Source: a virus
IMG/VR virus record: IMGVR_UViG_3300009184_000091
Coordinates: 1-38,343 of that record
Length of the DNA: 38,343 nt
Strand: one strand, 5' to 3'
Every line of letters starts with the position of its first letter. The first letter of the stretch is position 1. Shown piece by piece: positions 9,460-19,378 of the stretch. The position numbers and the translations under genes were made by a program. Under the pieces are notes generated by a model. That model did no database searches and was not told the DNA's origin. It worked only from the letters and a program-made list of their open reading frames with translations.

Positions 9460-9482
9460 TATTACCTTTTAAAAATTTATTA

Positions 9483-9496
9483 AATTATATTATATT
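9483..9496 (+). promoter_or_regulatory. A/T-rich leader motif AATTATATTATATT (copy 2)
   Basis: Identical to the 14 bases at 1803-1816 and directly abutting the ATG at 9497. It follows the capsid hairpin, where a new promoter would be useful. It may be a promoter element or a translation leader; sequence alone does not decide. Confidence 0.35.
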
Positions 9497-10348
9497 ATGG
9501 CAACAAAACCAACAACAAAAAAAGAATTAGAATCAAATGAATTTGATGTGGATACAATTACTATGGAAGAAACAATTGTACCAAAAGAAATAAAACCAAA
9601 AACGTTAAAAGATACTTGGGTAATAAAAGATAGAACTTATATTATATCTGATAGTCATGCACCTTTAACTTTTACATTGCAAGGTAAGCATACTTTAAGA
9701 TACCCTTTATTATGGTTTAATAAAGAAACAGGAGAACAAGAAGAGATAAGATATGCAACTAATCAAAACTCTCCGTTAGTATCACAACAAAAAGGTCAAT
9801 CAACTTTAGGCCATATTATATTTGAAAATGGTATATTGAATGTACCTAAAGAAAAACAAAACTTACAAAAATTATTATCACTTTATCATCCAGGATTAAA
9901 TATTAAATATACTGAGTTTGATCCAACATTAGAAGCCGAAGATGAATTAGAAGATCTTGAATTAGAAGTAATGGCGTTAAATGCTGCTTTAGAGATGGAT
10001 ATTGATCAAGCAGAATCCATTGTTAGAGTTGAGGTTGGTTCTAGAGTGAATAAGATGAGCTCTAAGGAGATAAAAAGAGATTTGTTATTGTTAGCAAGAA
10101 ACAACCCTTCTTTGTTCATAGAGCTGGCAAATGATGATAATGTACAACTTAGAAATATAGCTATTAGAGCAGTTGAATCAAATATCATAAAACTATCACC
10201 AGACAATAGAACATTCCATTGGGGTGAGAATAATAGAAAATTAATGACTGTACCTTTTGATGAAAATCCATACTCAGCTATGGCAGCATTCTTTAAAACA
10301 GATGAAGGAGTAGAGGTCTTTAAGTCTATAGAGAAAAAATTAAAATAA
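9497..10348 (+). CDS. Conserved protein downstream of the capsid gene, probable virion or head-completion protein
   Basis: A 283-residue protein. After a disordered Lys/Thr/Glu-rich start there is a beta-rich domain (DTWVIKDRTYIISDSHAPLT, then KHTLRYPLLWFNKETG and YATNQNSPLVSQQKGQSTLG), then an acidic linker (EAEDELEDLELE) and a helical C-terminal half. I recognise the beta domain from proteins in the same place in crAss-like and marine phages, but no function is known to me. The gene is boxed in by two hairpins (9431-9459 and 10367-10390), unlike any other gene here, which suggests a separately controlled transcript. Confidence 0.7.
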   Translation: MATKPTTKKELESNEFDVDTITMEETIVPKEIKPKTLKDTWVIKDRTYIISDSHAPLTFTLQGKHTLRYPLLWFNKETGEQEEIRYATNQNSPLVSQQKGQSTLGHIIFENGILNVPKEKQNLQKLLSLYHPGLNIKYTEFDPTLEAEDELEDLELEVMALNAALEMDIDQAESIVRVEVGSRVNKMSSKEIKRDLLLLARNNPSLFIELANDDNVQLRNIAIRAVESNIIKLSPDNRTFHWGENNRKLMTVPFDENPYSAMAAFFKTDEGVEVFKSIEKKLK

Positions 10349-10366
10349 TACGTAATATTAATATAT

Positions 10367-10390
10367 AGGCGGTGGCTTTGGTTACCGCCT
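10367..10390 (+). terminator. Hairpin after the 9497-10348 gene
   Basis: AGGCGGT pairs with ACCGCCT (7 bp, GC-rich in an otherwise AT-rich region), with possible G-T pairs extending into the loop, followed by TTAATATTATAAT. It lies between genes and is a good intrinsic terminator candidate. Confidence 0.65.
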
Positions 10391-10414
10391 TAATATTATA
10401 ATAAAATAAGCAAA

Positions 10415-11338
10415 GTGGCAATAAACGTAGATACAGTTTACAAAACAGTTTTATTAATACTTAATAAAGAGCAGCGCGGTTATATGACCCCTGACGAGTT
10501 TAATAAAATAGCAACTCAAGTACAACTTGAAATATTTGAAAATTATTTTGAGAATCTTAATCAACAATTAAGAGTTCCAGATAATGATAGTGAATATGCT
10601 GATAGGATTAAAAACTTAGATGAGCAAATAGCTGTATTTAAAACTATAGGTGACTGCTCGTTGGTAAGTACGGGCATGTGGATACTTCCTACTTCTTCAG
10701 GAGCAACAATATATTCTGAACCTATTTTTTCAACAGTTATTGGGCAATCAAATTATGCACTAACATCATTAAACCAAGCACAAATACAAAATGGAGTAAT
10801 AAAAGTTTATTTTGATGATGTATTGGTATACCCTGGGCAATATTCTATTGCTAATAATATATTAACTTTAACAACAATACCAACAACCGTATTTAGTGTT
10901 TTTGTTACTGTAACAGCAAATGATTTTTATAGACTAGGTACTGTAATATATAATGATGAGATTGAGGTACAAAGAGAGCAAAGAAATAATTTATTATATA
11001 TAAATCAATCTCCTTTAACAAAACCATCAAAAAAATACCCTATATATATATATGAAGAAAATAAAATATATATATATCCAAAAGATATATCATCAGGTAT
11101 ATCAGCATCTTATGTTCGTAAACCAAAAGATGTTATATGGAACTTTACCGCAACCCCTCCATATTATACATATACATATAATCCAAATACTTCACAACAA
11201 TTTGAATTAATGATCTCCGAGCAAACAAATGTTATAACAAGAATATTATTGTATTCGGGAGTAGTAATAAAAGATCCTCAAATAATTCAAGTTGCAGCAT
11301 CACAAGTTCAAACAGAAAGTATTAATTCAAAAAGTTAA
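10415..11338 (+). CDS. Head-tail ring or adaptor protein candidate
   Basis: A 307-residue protein starting with GTG at 10415 (no ATG gives the full helical start). The first 80 residues, MAINVDTVYKTVLLILNKEQRG followed by MTPDEFNKIATQVQLEIFENYF, match from memory the start of ring-type proteins in crAss-like phages and their marine relatives. The middle is beta-rich (TTIPTTVFSVFVTVTAND). It lies between the capsid block and the tail genes, the normal place for head-tail connector proteins. The exact position in the virion is not determinable here. Confidence 0.6.
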   Translation: MAINVDTVYKTVLLILNKEQRGYMTPDEFNKIATQVQLEIFENYFENLNQQLRVPDNDSEYADRIKNLDEQIAVFKTIGDCSLVSTGMWILPTSSGATIYSEPIFSTVIGQSNYALTSLNQAQIQNGVIKVYFDDVLVYPGQYSIANNILTLTTIPTTVFSVFVTVTANDFYRLGTVIYNDEIEVQREQRNNLLYINQSPLTKPSKKYPIYIYEENKIYIYPKDISSGISASYVRKPKDVIWNFTATPPYYTYTYNPNTSQQFELMISEQTNVITRILLYSGVVIKDPQIIQVAASQVQTESINSKS

Positions 11339-11344
11339 TAAAAA

Positions 11345-12598
11345 ATGCCTACACCTAATAATGGTTTAATTACCGAAACAAATAGACAATACTACGAAGG
11401 AGCACAGGGTTTTCAAATTATATATGCTGCTCCGGACTTTCCAAAACCGGCTACTTGGACTTCTGAGTTTACAACTACATTTAATACAGATTTAGTATTT
11501 TATGCTTCTGATCCTAATGAAATTAATTATGCTTTAAATAATTTTAAATTGTATTGGAGCCCTACCGGATTACCTGATACTTTTATAGAAGTTATTGAGC
11601 CTTATGATGTTGTAGGGAATACAATTACTTGGTTTGGAGAAGATTTACCTACACATAATAGTTATTTAGTTGTTCAATTAAAAATATTAGATGGTGGTAA
11701 TTATGGCGATCATGATGCTTTTGGTACCACTGTAGAAGAAAACTATGGTAGCTATTCTTATATTGCTTTAAATGATATTATAAACAACTTTATTGTTGCT
11801 TATGTTGGTACTGGTAAATTAATAAGTGATGTAAAAAGAACTGATGTTGTGTTCCATGCCAAGCGCGCAATGCAGGAATTTAGTTATGATACATTAAAAA
11901 GTATTAAATCGCAGGAATTAAATATACCGCATAGTTTAAGTGTTGTTATACCTCAAGACTATGTTAATTATGTTAAGATGTCATGGATTGATGATTATGG
12001 GGTTAAGCATCCTATATATCCTGTAAATGCATTAACAACCAATCCTTATGAAAATCCAATACAAGATTCTAGAGGAGTCCCAATACAGGATAATTTTGAT
12101 GATAATATAGAGGGAGTATCTTTAACAGAGCAAAGATGGAACCATAATAATATATTTCCAGCTGTAAATGATAATACAAACTTAGAAAACGGTTGGTATA
12201 ATGGAGACAATTGGGTACAAGATAGATTCTTTGGTAGATTATATGGCTTAGATCCGCAATATGCAAATATGAATGGATACTTCTCTATAAATGATAGAGA
12301 AAATAAAATATCTTTTAGTAGTAATCTAGTTGGCAAATTAATTGTATTAGAATACATATCAGATGGATTAGCATATGATTTAGATTCAAGAGTTCCTAAA
12401 ATGGCAGAGGAAGCTATGTATGCTTATATATTGCACGCTATTTTATCGCATCGGTCGGGAGTTCAGGAATATCTTGTTAGAAGACTACAGCAAGACAAAT
12501 CAGCTAAACTAAGAAATGCTAAAATAAGACTTTCAAATATTAAATTAGAAGAGATAACTCAAGTATTTAGAGGCAAATCTAAATGGATTAAACATTAA
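11345..12598 (+). CDS. Tail tubular or adaptor-like protein
   Basis: A 417-residue protein, 6 bases after the previous gene. The N-terminal 120 residues are a beta domain (WTSEFTTTFNTDLVFYASD, then FKLYWSPTGLPDT). The central part from about residue 140 (LNDIINNFIVAYVGTGKLIS, then DVVFHAKRAMQEFSYDTL) is helical and resembles the helical core of T7 gp11-type adaptor proteins, followed by VVIPQDYVNYVKMSWIDDYG, a beta hairpin typical of this group. The C-terminal helices (MAEEAMYAYILHAILSH) fit ring packing. The likely role is to join the portal/ring stack to the nozzle. Structural prediction would decide. Confidence 0.65.
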   Translation: MPTPNNGLITETNRQYYEGAQGFQIIYAAPDFPKPATWTSEFTTTFNTDLVFYASDPNEINYALNNFKLYWSPTGLPDTFIEVIEPYDVVGNTITWFGEDLPTHNSYLVVQLKILDGGNYGDHDAFGTTVEENYGSYSYIALNDIINNFIVAYVGTGKLISDVKRTDVVFHAKRAMQEFSYDTLKSIKSQELNIPHSLSVVIPQDYVNYVKMSWIDDYGVKHPIYPVNALTTNPYENPIQDSRGVPIQDNFDDNIEGVSLTEQRWNHNNIFPAVNDNTNLENGWYNGDNWVQDRFFGRLYGLDPQYANMNGYFSINDRENKISFSSNLVGKLIVLEYISDGLAYDLDSRVPKMAEEAMYAYILHAILSHRSGVQEYLVRRLQQDKSAKLRNAKIRLSNIKLEEITQVFRGKSKWIKH

Positions 12599-12603
12599 AA
12601 AAT

Positions 12604-15600
12604 ATGGGTGAAGTAAAAAATAGTTTTCTAAAATCTAGAATGAATCAAGATCTAGATGATAGACTTGTACCTAACGGAGAATATAGAAGGGCTAACAATA
12701 TTTCAGTAGGTAAATCAGAAGTAGATGATATTGGTACATTAGAAAATGTACTTGGAAATGAATTACTTACGTTAACAAATAATTCTGAATTTATCCCAGG
12801 CGCCACTACGCCTAATCCAAACTATATACCTGGACTAGAATGCATTGGTTCCTTTATGGATAATCAAAACAATCGTATATTCCAATTCTTAACAGATTAT
12901 ACTGATCCAGATCCAAACAATATTATATTACCAACAGAAGGTAATATGAAAATAACTATGTACAGTTTTGATTCTCCCGAGGATTATACAACATTAGTGT
13001 CCGGGCTATTTTTAAATTTTGCTAAAAATAAACAATTTAGAATAACTGGGGTAAATTTAATTGAAGGATTATTATTCTGGACTGATAATAGAAATCAACC
13101 TAGAAAAATAAATGTATCGAATGCTTCAAACCCTAATTATTATACTACTGAAGAGCAAATATCCGTGGCTAAATATGCCCCTGTAGACCCTATAACGTTA
13201 TATAGAAAAGTAACAACTATTTCAAATGGAAATTATACAGGAAATCAAATAGAAGTTGTAAATCCCGTAGGAATTGTACCTGGTATGACATTAATAACTC
13301 CAAATATATCAGGAGCAGATTTTTGTGTTGTTGTAGATGTTACAGATAATGAGGTTACTTTTTATGAGGATTTTCCAGGCACGATTGAAGAAGGAGAGGA
13401 ATTAACCTTTTTAATATCCACTATGTCTGACAAATCATCTATCCCTAGTTGGCCTGGTGATCCTGCTTTCTTAGAGGATAAATATGTTCGTTTTAGTTAT
13501 CGTTTTAAGTACGACGACAACGAATACTCTTTAATGGCTCCATTTACGCAAATAGCCTATATACCAAAACAGAAAGGATTTTTTATTGCGGGTAATGAAA
13601 CAGATGCATATAGAAGTACGGTTATAAATTGGTTTGAAAACAATGTAAACAATATTGAATTAATTGTTCCATTTCCAGATAAATTAGCTAATCTAACTCA
13701 AAGTTATAAAATAAAAGAAATTGATATTTTATATAAAGAGTCTGACGCACTTGCTGTTAAAGTTTTTGAAACATTGTCTGTTTCTTCTATAAATACAGAG
13801 GCTAATACTAATAATAATTATTACGTGCAGCCTTATCAATCTCAAAAACCATATAGAACATTACCAGAGGATCAAACTACAAGAGTATATGATAAAGTTC
13901 CTGTTAGAGCAAAAGCTCAAGAATCAGCAGGTAATAGGATAATTTATGGTAATTATTATGATAAATACACATGTCCTTCCTCTATAAATTATAATATATC
14001 TGTTCAACCTAAATCTACAACAGGAACTAATTTTATAGAATATCCAAATCATACATTAAAAAAGAATAGAAATTATCAAGTTGGATTTATAATTGCCGAT
14101 AAGTTTGGTAGGCAATCTCCAGTTATATTATCATCTGTAGATTTATTAGGAGCATTTGTGGACGGAGAATATACAAAGGGATCTACTGTTTATTCAAGTT
14201 ATGAGAATTCAGTATTATTTGAAGATGTACGTACTTGGTTTGGTGATACTTTAATATTATATTTAAACACTCCAATAGACCAGCAAAAGGATTTATCCGC
14301 AGGTAAACCAGGATTATACGCAATACCAACTTCAAATTCTGGATTTGCAATTACAGCATCAACAATAACCGATACTACATATACTTTTACTTTAGACCCA
14401 CCAGAGCCTGAAGAAGTAGCTAATATTATACCTCTTCCTGGAAATATAATGAGAGGGTTTTATACAGATTATGTAACAGTAATTAGTGTATCTCCAACAC
14501 CTGCTATTCCATATTCAGGTTCTTATACAATAACCACTAGCGGCAGAGTAGGTGATATATACAAATATACACCACAAGGTGGACTAGTAAAAGATATTAA
14601 ATTTGCATATGAATATAACCCTATTGGATGGTATTCGTATAAAATAGTTATTAAACAACAAGAGCAAGATTATTATAATGTATATTTGCCGGGTATATTA
14701 AATGGGTATCCTAAAAATCAAACTTCAGGATCACAGGTTGTATATACTACTAGCGGAGGAACAACTACGCCTACATTAGAAAACGGAATAAATACTACAC
14801 AATTTCCCGTTAGTGAAACAGGCAATACCTCACATATTGTATTAATAAATGACAATATAAATAAGGTTCCAAGAGATTTAACGGAAGTTGGGCCAGACCA
14901 AAAACAATATAGAAGTAGCGTTCAATTGTATGGTAGAGTTGAAAACACTGAGGATACACTTGAAATAACAGGAGAAGCTCCTGATTATTCGGCTAAGGTA
15001 ATAAAAATATTTTATGATACTACAACAGCCGGTAATGAAGATTGGCCTTTAATAAAACCGGGCGATGGCATCCAATGTGACCAGGCCAACACTCCTATTC
15101 CTAATACAACCCCAACACCTCCTGCAACAGGAGGAACAATACCTAATACATATAGATGGCTTGGAGATACAGTTGTTGTATCTAATGTTGTTGATGGAAC
15201 CGCAGGTACAATAACATTATCATCCCCTAACTGGGTATTAACAGCGGCGGAAAATCCAATTAAAAATCCAGACCCAGGCTGGGGTGATTATGTAACATTT
15301 AAAATTACAAGAGCTGAAAATAAACAATATTTTCCAACTAGAAAAGCGGATACAGTAATATCTATTGCTACTGCCACTGAGTTTAATTTCCTTGATAATT
15401 CTGTAGATAATTTAAGTGGAACAGCCGCGTTAAATTTTTATCAATTACAAAACAGCCCTTTAATAGGTAGGGTTTCTACAGTTAATAAAATTGGGGTAAT
15501 GGCTTCAGATATGATACCATTTCTAAGTGTATATGAAACAAGACCAGAGCAAACCATATTAGAATTGTTTTGGGAAACCGCAACTACTGGATTAATATCA

Positions 15601-17781
15601 GATTTAAATGCCGATGTATTAACTGGATTTGATGGTCCCGCGGGTTTTAGTGACCCTGATTATACTCATTTTGAATGGCAAGATCCATATGGAGATGAAG
15701 AAATACAGGGTGCTGAAGATTCAAAATATATAACAGACGTATTCACTGTATTAAATCAAAACGGAATTATACTAAGAAACACAACAGTCACAGTATTATC
15801 AGTAATTGATGGCGCTGGTAATATTAGAACCGGTGATTTTGGATTAGAATCAGGATTAGATTCAGAATATAGATTATATATTAAAAAGCCTAGCGCTCCT
15901 GATTATGCAGGTAATTTTGTATTTAATAATAATGCTGGTGTTTTAGAATCCTATGTGTTTACATTTAGTGTTGTAGACCTTGATAACCCTTCTACAACCA
16001 CTACGTTAACACTTAATGGTAGACTACATAATAATGCTCCAATTATAACAACTTCAGTAGTTGATTATAATATAACTCAAACTGCAACAACCATTACAAC
16101 TTTAACAGCTGATAATGGATCTTATTCAAATGCAACAACCGGATTAAAATGGAGTATAATTAGCGTATCTCCAACACCTGCTATTCCTTCTTTTAATATA
16201 GAACCTTATACAGGAGTATTAACTTTAATAAACCCTAATATACCATTGGGTGGGTATACATTAGACATAAAAGTAGAAGACGCTATTAATACAGAAAATG
16301 GAGAGCCATTGGATCCAGTAGACACGGATTTAGGCACATTGTCTGATACAATTGAATTAAATATAAATGTAGGAGATAGCCCAGTACCTTTTTTATTAAG
16401 GCCTATTTTTACAAGCACCTCAGATATAGTTGGCGGAACTGGATGCAGTTCAACAAATAGTTATCCTTATGGTATGATTTATATAGGACCAAATAAACTT
16501 GGAGAATTTGGGACTAATTATAAAGACTTACCTTTAATGCCAGGATTAGGTGATAGATCAAATTATCAAACTGCTGTTAACGTAGAGGTCGTTAATGCTA
16601 ATAATTTACCGGTACCTCCTGATGATATAGTGCCAATTGGATTAACAACAGGCGAATATAGAATAAAAGTGCAAATGGAAATACCTATTCCAGACCCTTG
16701 TAATGTTGAGAATAATGCTATAGCTAGTGGTTCTTTTTCAATATATTTATATAGAAGGGTATATGATATTGCAAATCCATTAGGAGTAGGTTGGAATTTA
16801 ATAGAAACTCAAAACAATACCTTGGATAGTCCTCCACCTTTAACAGGACCTAATTACACTTCCCCTGAATTATCGGTTATAAGTACATCGGACGTATCAA
16901 AAATTATAACTACATCTTTTACAATTGAAGCATCTCCAGACCCTGATATTAAGTATGAATGGGCTGTTGGGGTAAAAATTAATGCTGGTGGCAGCAATGC
17001 TTCAGGAGACAATGTGTTTGTTTCTATTAGCGGTGAGGATGCAAATTATTCTTACGATCCTCCTAACTTTGAAGTACCTATAGTAACACCTTATACTTAT
17101 TATACGGGTGTTGTTAAAATTGGAGGAACCACCACATCTGCTGTACCATATGATACGCAAGACGCTAGAAAAACAATAACTTATATATCTCCATTACTTC
17201 CAATATCTTCTGGAGCAATAGTTAATGGAAATCCAATAGTTAATATTGTATTAACAACTGTTAATAATCAAGTTACCCCAGGGCTTAGAGCTACTATAAC
17301 AAAAGATAGTAATACTGCAGTTGGTAAAGTAGTTAATGTTAATATAGATAATCCTAAAGAAATAACTATACAATTAGATAATCCTGGGTCAGCTCCAAAT
17401 GTTCCGTCTTTATCAGGAGGTAATGTAGTATTCCGTACTTTACCCTATAATGAAGAGACTGGAGCGCTTTATGCTAATACTATGGAGGGCACTGAAGTAA
17501 GAAGATTTTATACAGACCCCAACTTTACTCAAAAATGGATTCCTCCGTTTGCTAATAGATTTTATGTATTTCAAACAACTAAAAATTATGACCCAGACAA
17601 TACTGATGAATTTACCGATTACCCTTATTATTGTGCCGAATTTAATAGTGAAGGGGAAGTGAAAGAACAGGTTTTATATCATCCAAATTCTCAAACAGCT
17701 TGGGCCGGCGGTACTTCTACTCCAAATACATTTTTTAATTATGGGTATAATATGTATTATGAAGAGCCAGTAGCACCATAA
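12604..17781 (+). CDS. Giant tail nozzle/muzzle-like protein with cadherin-like part
   Basis: A 1725-residue tail protein. Its start (MGEVKNSFLKSRMNQDLDDR, then VPNGEYRRANNISVGKSE) and the segment GLLFWTDNRNQPRKINV (about residue 155) are the start I associate with nozzle or muzzle proteins of crAss-like and marine podoviruses, equivalent to T7 gp12. Residues about 620-1450 are beta-rich and Thr/Pro/Gly-rich. Around 1190-1260, IEPYTGVLTLINPNI and GGYTLDIKVEDA look like a cadherin-type fold, so binding domains seem to be inserted. The peptide ISVSPTPAIP occurs twice, at residues 627 and 1186. It probably forms the tail tip with the next gene product and may contact the host surface. Confidence 0.62.
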   Translation: MGEVKNSFLKSRMNQDLDDRLVPNGEYRRANNISVGKSEVDDIGTLENVLGNELLTLTNNSEFIPGATTPNPNYIPGLECIGSFMDNQNNRIFQFLTDYTDPDPNNIILPTEGNMKITMYSFDSPEDYTTLVSGLFLNFAKNKQFRITGVNLIEGLLFWTDNRNQPRKINVSNASNPNYYTTEEQISVAKYAPVDPITLYRKVTTISNGNYTGNQIEVVNPVGIVPGMTLITPNISGADFCVVVDVTDNEVTFYEDFPGTIEEGEELTFLISTMSDKSSIPSWPGDPAFLEDKYVRFSYRFKYDDNEYSLMAPFTQIAYIPKQKGFFIAGNETDAYRSTVINWFENNVNNIELIVPFPDKLANLTQSYKIKEIDILYKESDALAVKVFETLSVSSINTEANTNNNYYVQPYQSQKPYRTLPEDQTTRVYDKVPVRAKAQESAGNRIIYGNYYDKYTCPSSINYNISVQPKSTTGTNFIEYPNHTLKKNRNYQVGFIIADKFGRQSPVILSSVDLLGAFVDGEYTKGSTVYSSYENSVLFEDVRTWFGDTLILYLNTPIDQQKDLSAGKPGLYAIPTSNSGFAITASTITDTTYTFTLDPPEPEEVANIIPLPGNIMRGFYTDYVTVISVSPTPAIPYSGSYTITTSGRVGDIYKYTPQGGLVKDIKFAYEYNPIGWYSYKIVIKQQEQDYYNVYLPGILNGYPKNQTSGSQVVYTTSGGTTTPTLENGINTTQFPVSETGNTSHIVLINDNINKVPRDLTEVGPDQKQYRSSVQLYGRVENTEDTLEITGEAPDYSAKVIKIFYDTTTAGNEDWPLIKPGDGIQCDQANTPIPNTTPTPPATGGTIPNTYRWLGDTVVVSNVVDGTAGTITLSSPNWVLTAAENPIKNPDPGWGDYVTFKITRAENKQYFPTRKADTVISIATATEFNFLDNSVDNLSGTAALNFYQLQNSPLIGRVSTVNKIGVMASDMIPFLSVYETRPEQTILELFWETATTGLISDLNADVLTGFDGPAGFSDPDYTHFEWQDPYGDEEIQGAEDSKYITDVFTVLNQNGIILRNTTVTVLSVIDGAGNIRTGDFGLESGLDSEYRLYIKKPSAPDYAGNFVFNNNAGVLESYVFTFSVVDLDNPSTTTTLTLNGRLHNNAPIITTSVVDYNITQTATTITTLTADNGSYSNATTGLKWSIISVSPTPAIPSFNIEPYTGVLTLINPNIPLGGYTLDIKVEDAINTENGEPLDPVDTDLGTLSDTIELNINVGDSPVPFLLRPIFTSTSDIVGGTGCSSTNSYPYGMIYIGPNKLGEFGTNYKDLPLMPGLGDRSNYQTAVNVEVVNANNLPVPPDDIVPIGLTTGEYRIKVQMEIPIPDPCNVENNAIASGSFSIYLYRRVYDIANPLGVGWNLIETQNNTLDSPPPLTGPNYTSPELSVISTSDVSKIITTSFTIEASPDPDIKYEWAVGVKINAGGSNASGDNVFVSISGEDANYSYDPPNFEVPIVTPYTYYTGVVKIGGTTTSAVPYDTQDARKTITYISPLLPISSGAIVNGNPIVNIVLTTVNNQVTPGLRATITKDSNTAVGKVVNVNIDNPKEITIQLDNPGSAPNVPSLSGGNVVFRTLPYNEETGALYANTMEGTEVRRFYTDPNFTQKWIPPFANRFYVFQTTKNYDPDNTDEFTDYPYYCAEFNSEGEVKEQVLYHPNSQTAWAGGTSTPNTFFNYGYNMYYEEPVAP
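14481..14510 (+). repeat. 30-bp direct repeat, copy 1
   Basis: Thirty bases starting AATTAGTGTATCTCC that match 16158-16187 with one mismatch (T for C at the seventh base). Both copies are in the same reading frame and encode ISVSPTPAIP, 559 codons apart in the same gene. Confidence 0.85.
16158..16187 (+). repeat. 30-bp direct repeat, copy 2
   Basis: Second copy of the repeat at 14481-14510 (29 of 30 bases identical). It lies just ahead of the cadherin-like segment of the giant tail protein. Confidence 0.85.
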
Positions 17782-17832
17782 TATAATGCTTAAAATAAAT
17801 TAAAAACCATAAAAAAAACGTAATTATAAAAT

Positions 17833-19368
17833 ATGGCTGCAATATTAGAATTAAAATTTTTTAACTCTTTCTGGTTAAAGAAATTAGATACGATAGTAGA
17901 GGTTGAAAATACAACTGGAATATTAGACGGAGCTGTTACTACTGCTACTATAATTTTAACAGAAGCAAATCCAGATATAGGTGTTGGTCAAACGGTTACT
18001 TGGGATGACGCTCCTAATCCTTTGCCGACAATATATAGAAAGATTAATGACGAAGAATTTGAATTAAGTGAAGTTGTTACAATAGCAGGTGGCACAACAT
18101 TATCTTTTGGGCCAATAACAGATTTTACGTATATACCAAATGCCTACGCAGCTTCTGATTTACCTATCCCAACAGATTGGTTTGTAGAAGAAGCAAGAAT
18201 TAGAGGCGGATATAATAATACAAATGTTGACTTAGGGGTTAAAGCTTATATTGTAGAAGATACGCTTACACAGCAGCATAGAAAAAGTTCTTTAATATAC
18301 TCAGGCATATTTAATTCAAGAACAGGAATTAATAATATAAACCAATTTTCCGTTGGCGAGGATATAACAAGAAGTTTAGATCCGTACAATGGCTCTATCC
18401 AAAAATTATATTCAGAAGATACCAACCTTACGATATTCCAAGAATTTAAAGTAAGTAGAGCCTTAATTGATAAAGACGCTGTATATTCTGCTGAAGGAGA
18501 ACCAATGACGACATCTGGGGCTACTGTAATTGGTCAGGTGCAAGCATATGCTGGTAACTATGGTATTGCTAATAATCCTGAAAGTTTTGCTGTTTATGGC
18601 TATAGAAAATACTTTACAGACAGAAATCAAGGTGTTGTATTAAGATTATCACAAGATGGTATAACTGAAATTTCAGAATACGGGATGAGTAGTTTCTTTA
18701 GAGATAAACTCTCTGCTCTTGGTGATAGCAATTTAGTATTAGGGATGTGGGATATACATAATAAAGAGTATGTAGTTTCATTACAAAATGGAGACGGGAC
18801 TTATAACACATTGTCATTTGATGAAGATGTACAAGGATGGACAAGCTTTTATGATTACAAACCTAATAATGGCAGCAGTTTAAGAAATAACTTTTATACA
18901 TTTAAAAATGGTGAAATTTGGAAACATTATTCACCTTCTAATAGTGGATGGGGTAATTTTTATGGACAAAATAATATTTCTACAGTTGAACTTATATTTA
19001 ATCCAGATGTGTCATTAGTAAAAACGTTTAAGACAGTAAATTATGAGGGAAAACCTGGATGGGAAGTTTCTGAATTTTATACTGAAACAGATATTTCAGC
19101 TCCAGTAACAAGAGCAATAGAAATATATACTTTAGAGGATATGGAATCTCAATTGTTTACAAACTCATTTAAAAGAAAAGAAGATAAATACTTTGCAAAT
19201 CTTATAAATATATCTACACCTTCAAGCGGAGAAATAGTGTGGGGTAAATCAATGACCGGAGTTAAAGGTATGTACGCAACAACTATATTAAATTATAACA
19301 ATGCCGAATTACAAAAACGCAGTGAATTATTTGCGGTATCATCAGAATATATAGAATCATCATATTAA
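17833..19368 (+). CDS. Tail stump protein, partner of the giant nozzle-like protein
   Basis: A 511-residue, beta-rich protein. The N-terminal 110 residues look like an inserted beta-sandwich (IILTEANPDIGVGQTVTWDD). The rest has segments I know from marine and crAss-like tail proteins: EARIRGGYNNTNVDLGVKAY, YAGNYGIANNPESFAVYGYR and FTDRNQGVVLRLSQDGITEIS. The last, with LVLGMWDIHNKEYVVSL, is a repeat-like beta-propeller blade pattern as in T7 gp12-type nozzle proteins. The nozzle beta-propeller may therefore be split between this protein and the preceding one. The preceding 51 bases hold no hairpin. Confidence 0.6.
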   Translation: MAAILELKFFNSFWLKKLDTIVEVENTTGILDGAVTTATIILTEANPDIGVGQTVTWDDAPNPLPTIYRKINDEEFELSEVVTIAGGTTLSFGPITDFTYIPNAYAASDLPIPTDWFVEEARIRGGYNNTNVDLGVKAYIVEDTLTQQHRKSSLIYSGIFNSRTGINNINQFSVGEDITRSLDPYNGSIQKLYSEDTNLTIFQEFKVSRALIDKDAVYSAEGEPMTTSGATVIGQVQAYAGNYGIANNPESFAVYGYRKYFTDRNQGVVLRLSQDGITEISEYGMSSFFRDKLSALGDSNLVLGMWDIHNKEYVVSLQNGDGTYNTLSFDEDVQGWTSFYDYKPNNGSSLRNNFYTFKNGEIWKHYSPSNSGWGNFYGQNNISTVELIFNPDVSLVKTFKTVNYEGKPGWEVSEFYTETDISAPVTRAIEIYTLEDMESQLFTNSFKRKEDKYFANLINISTPSSGEIVWGKSMTGVKGMYATTILNYNNAELQKRSELFAVSSEYIESSY

Positions 19369-19378
19369 ATTAAATAAA

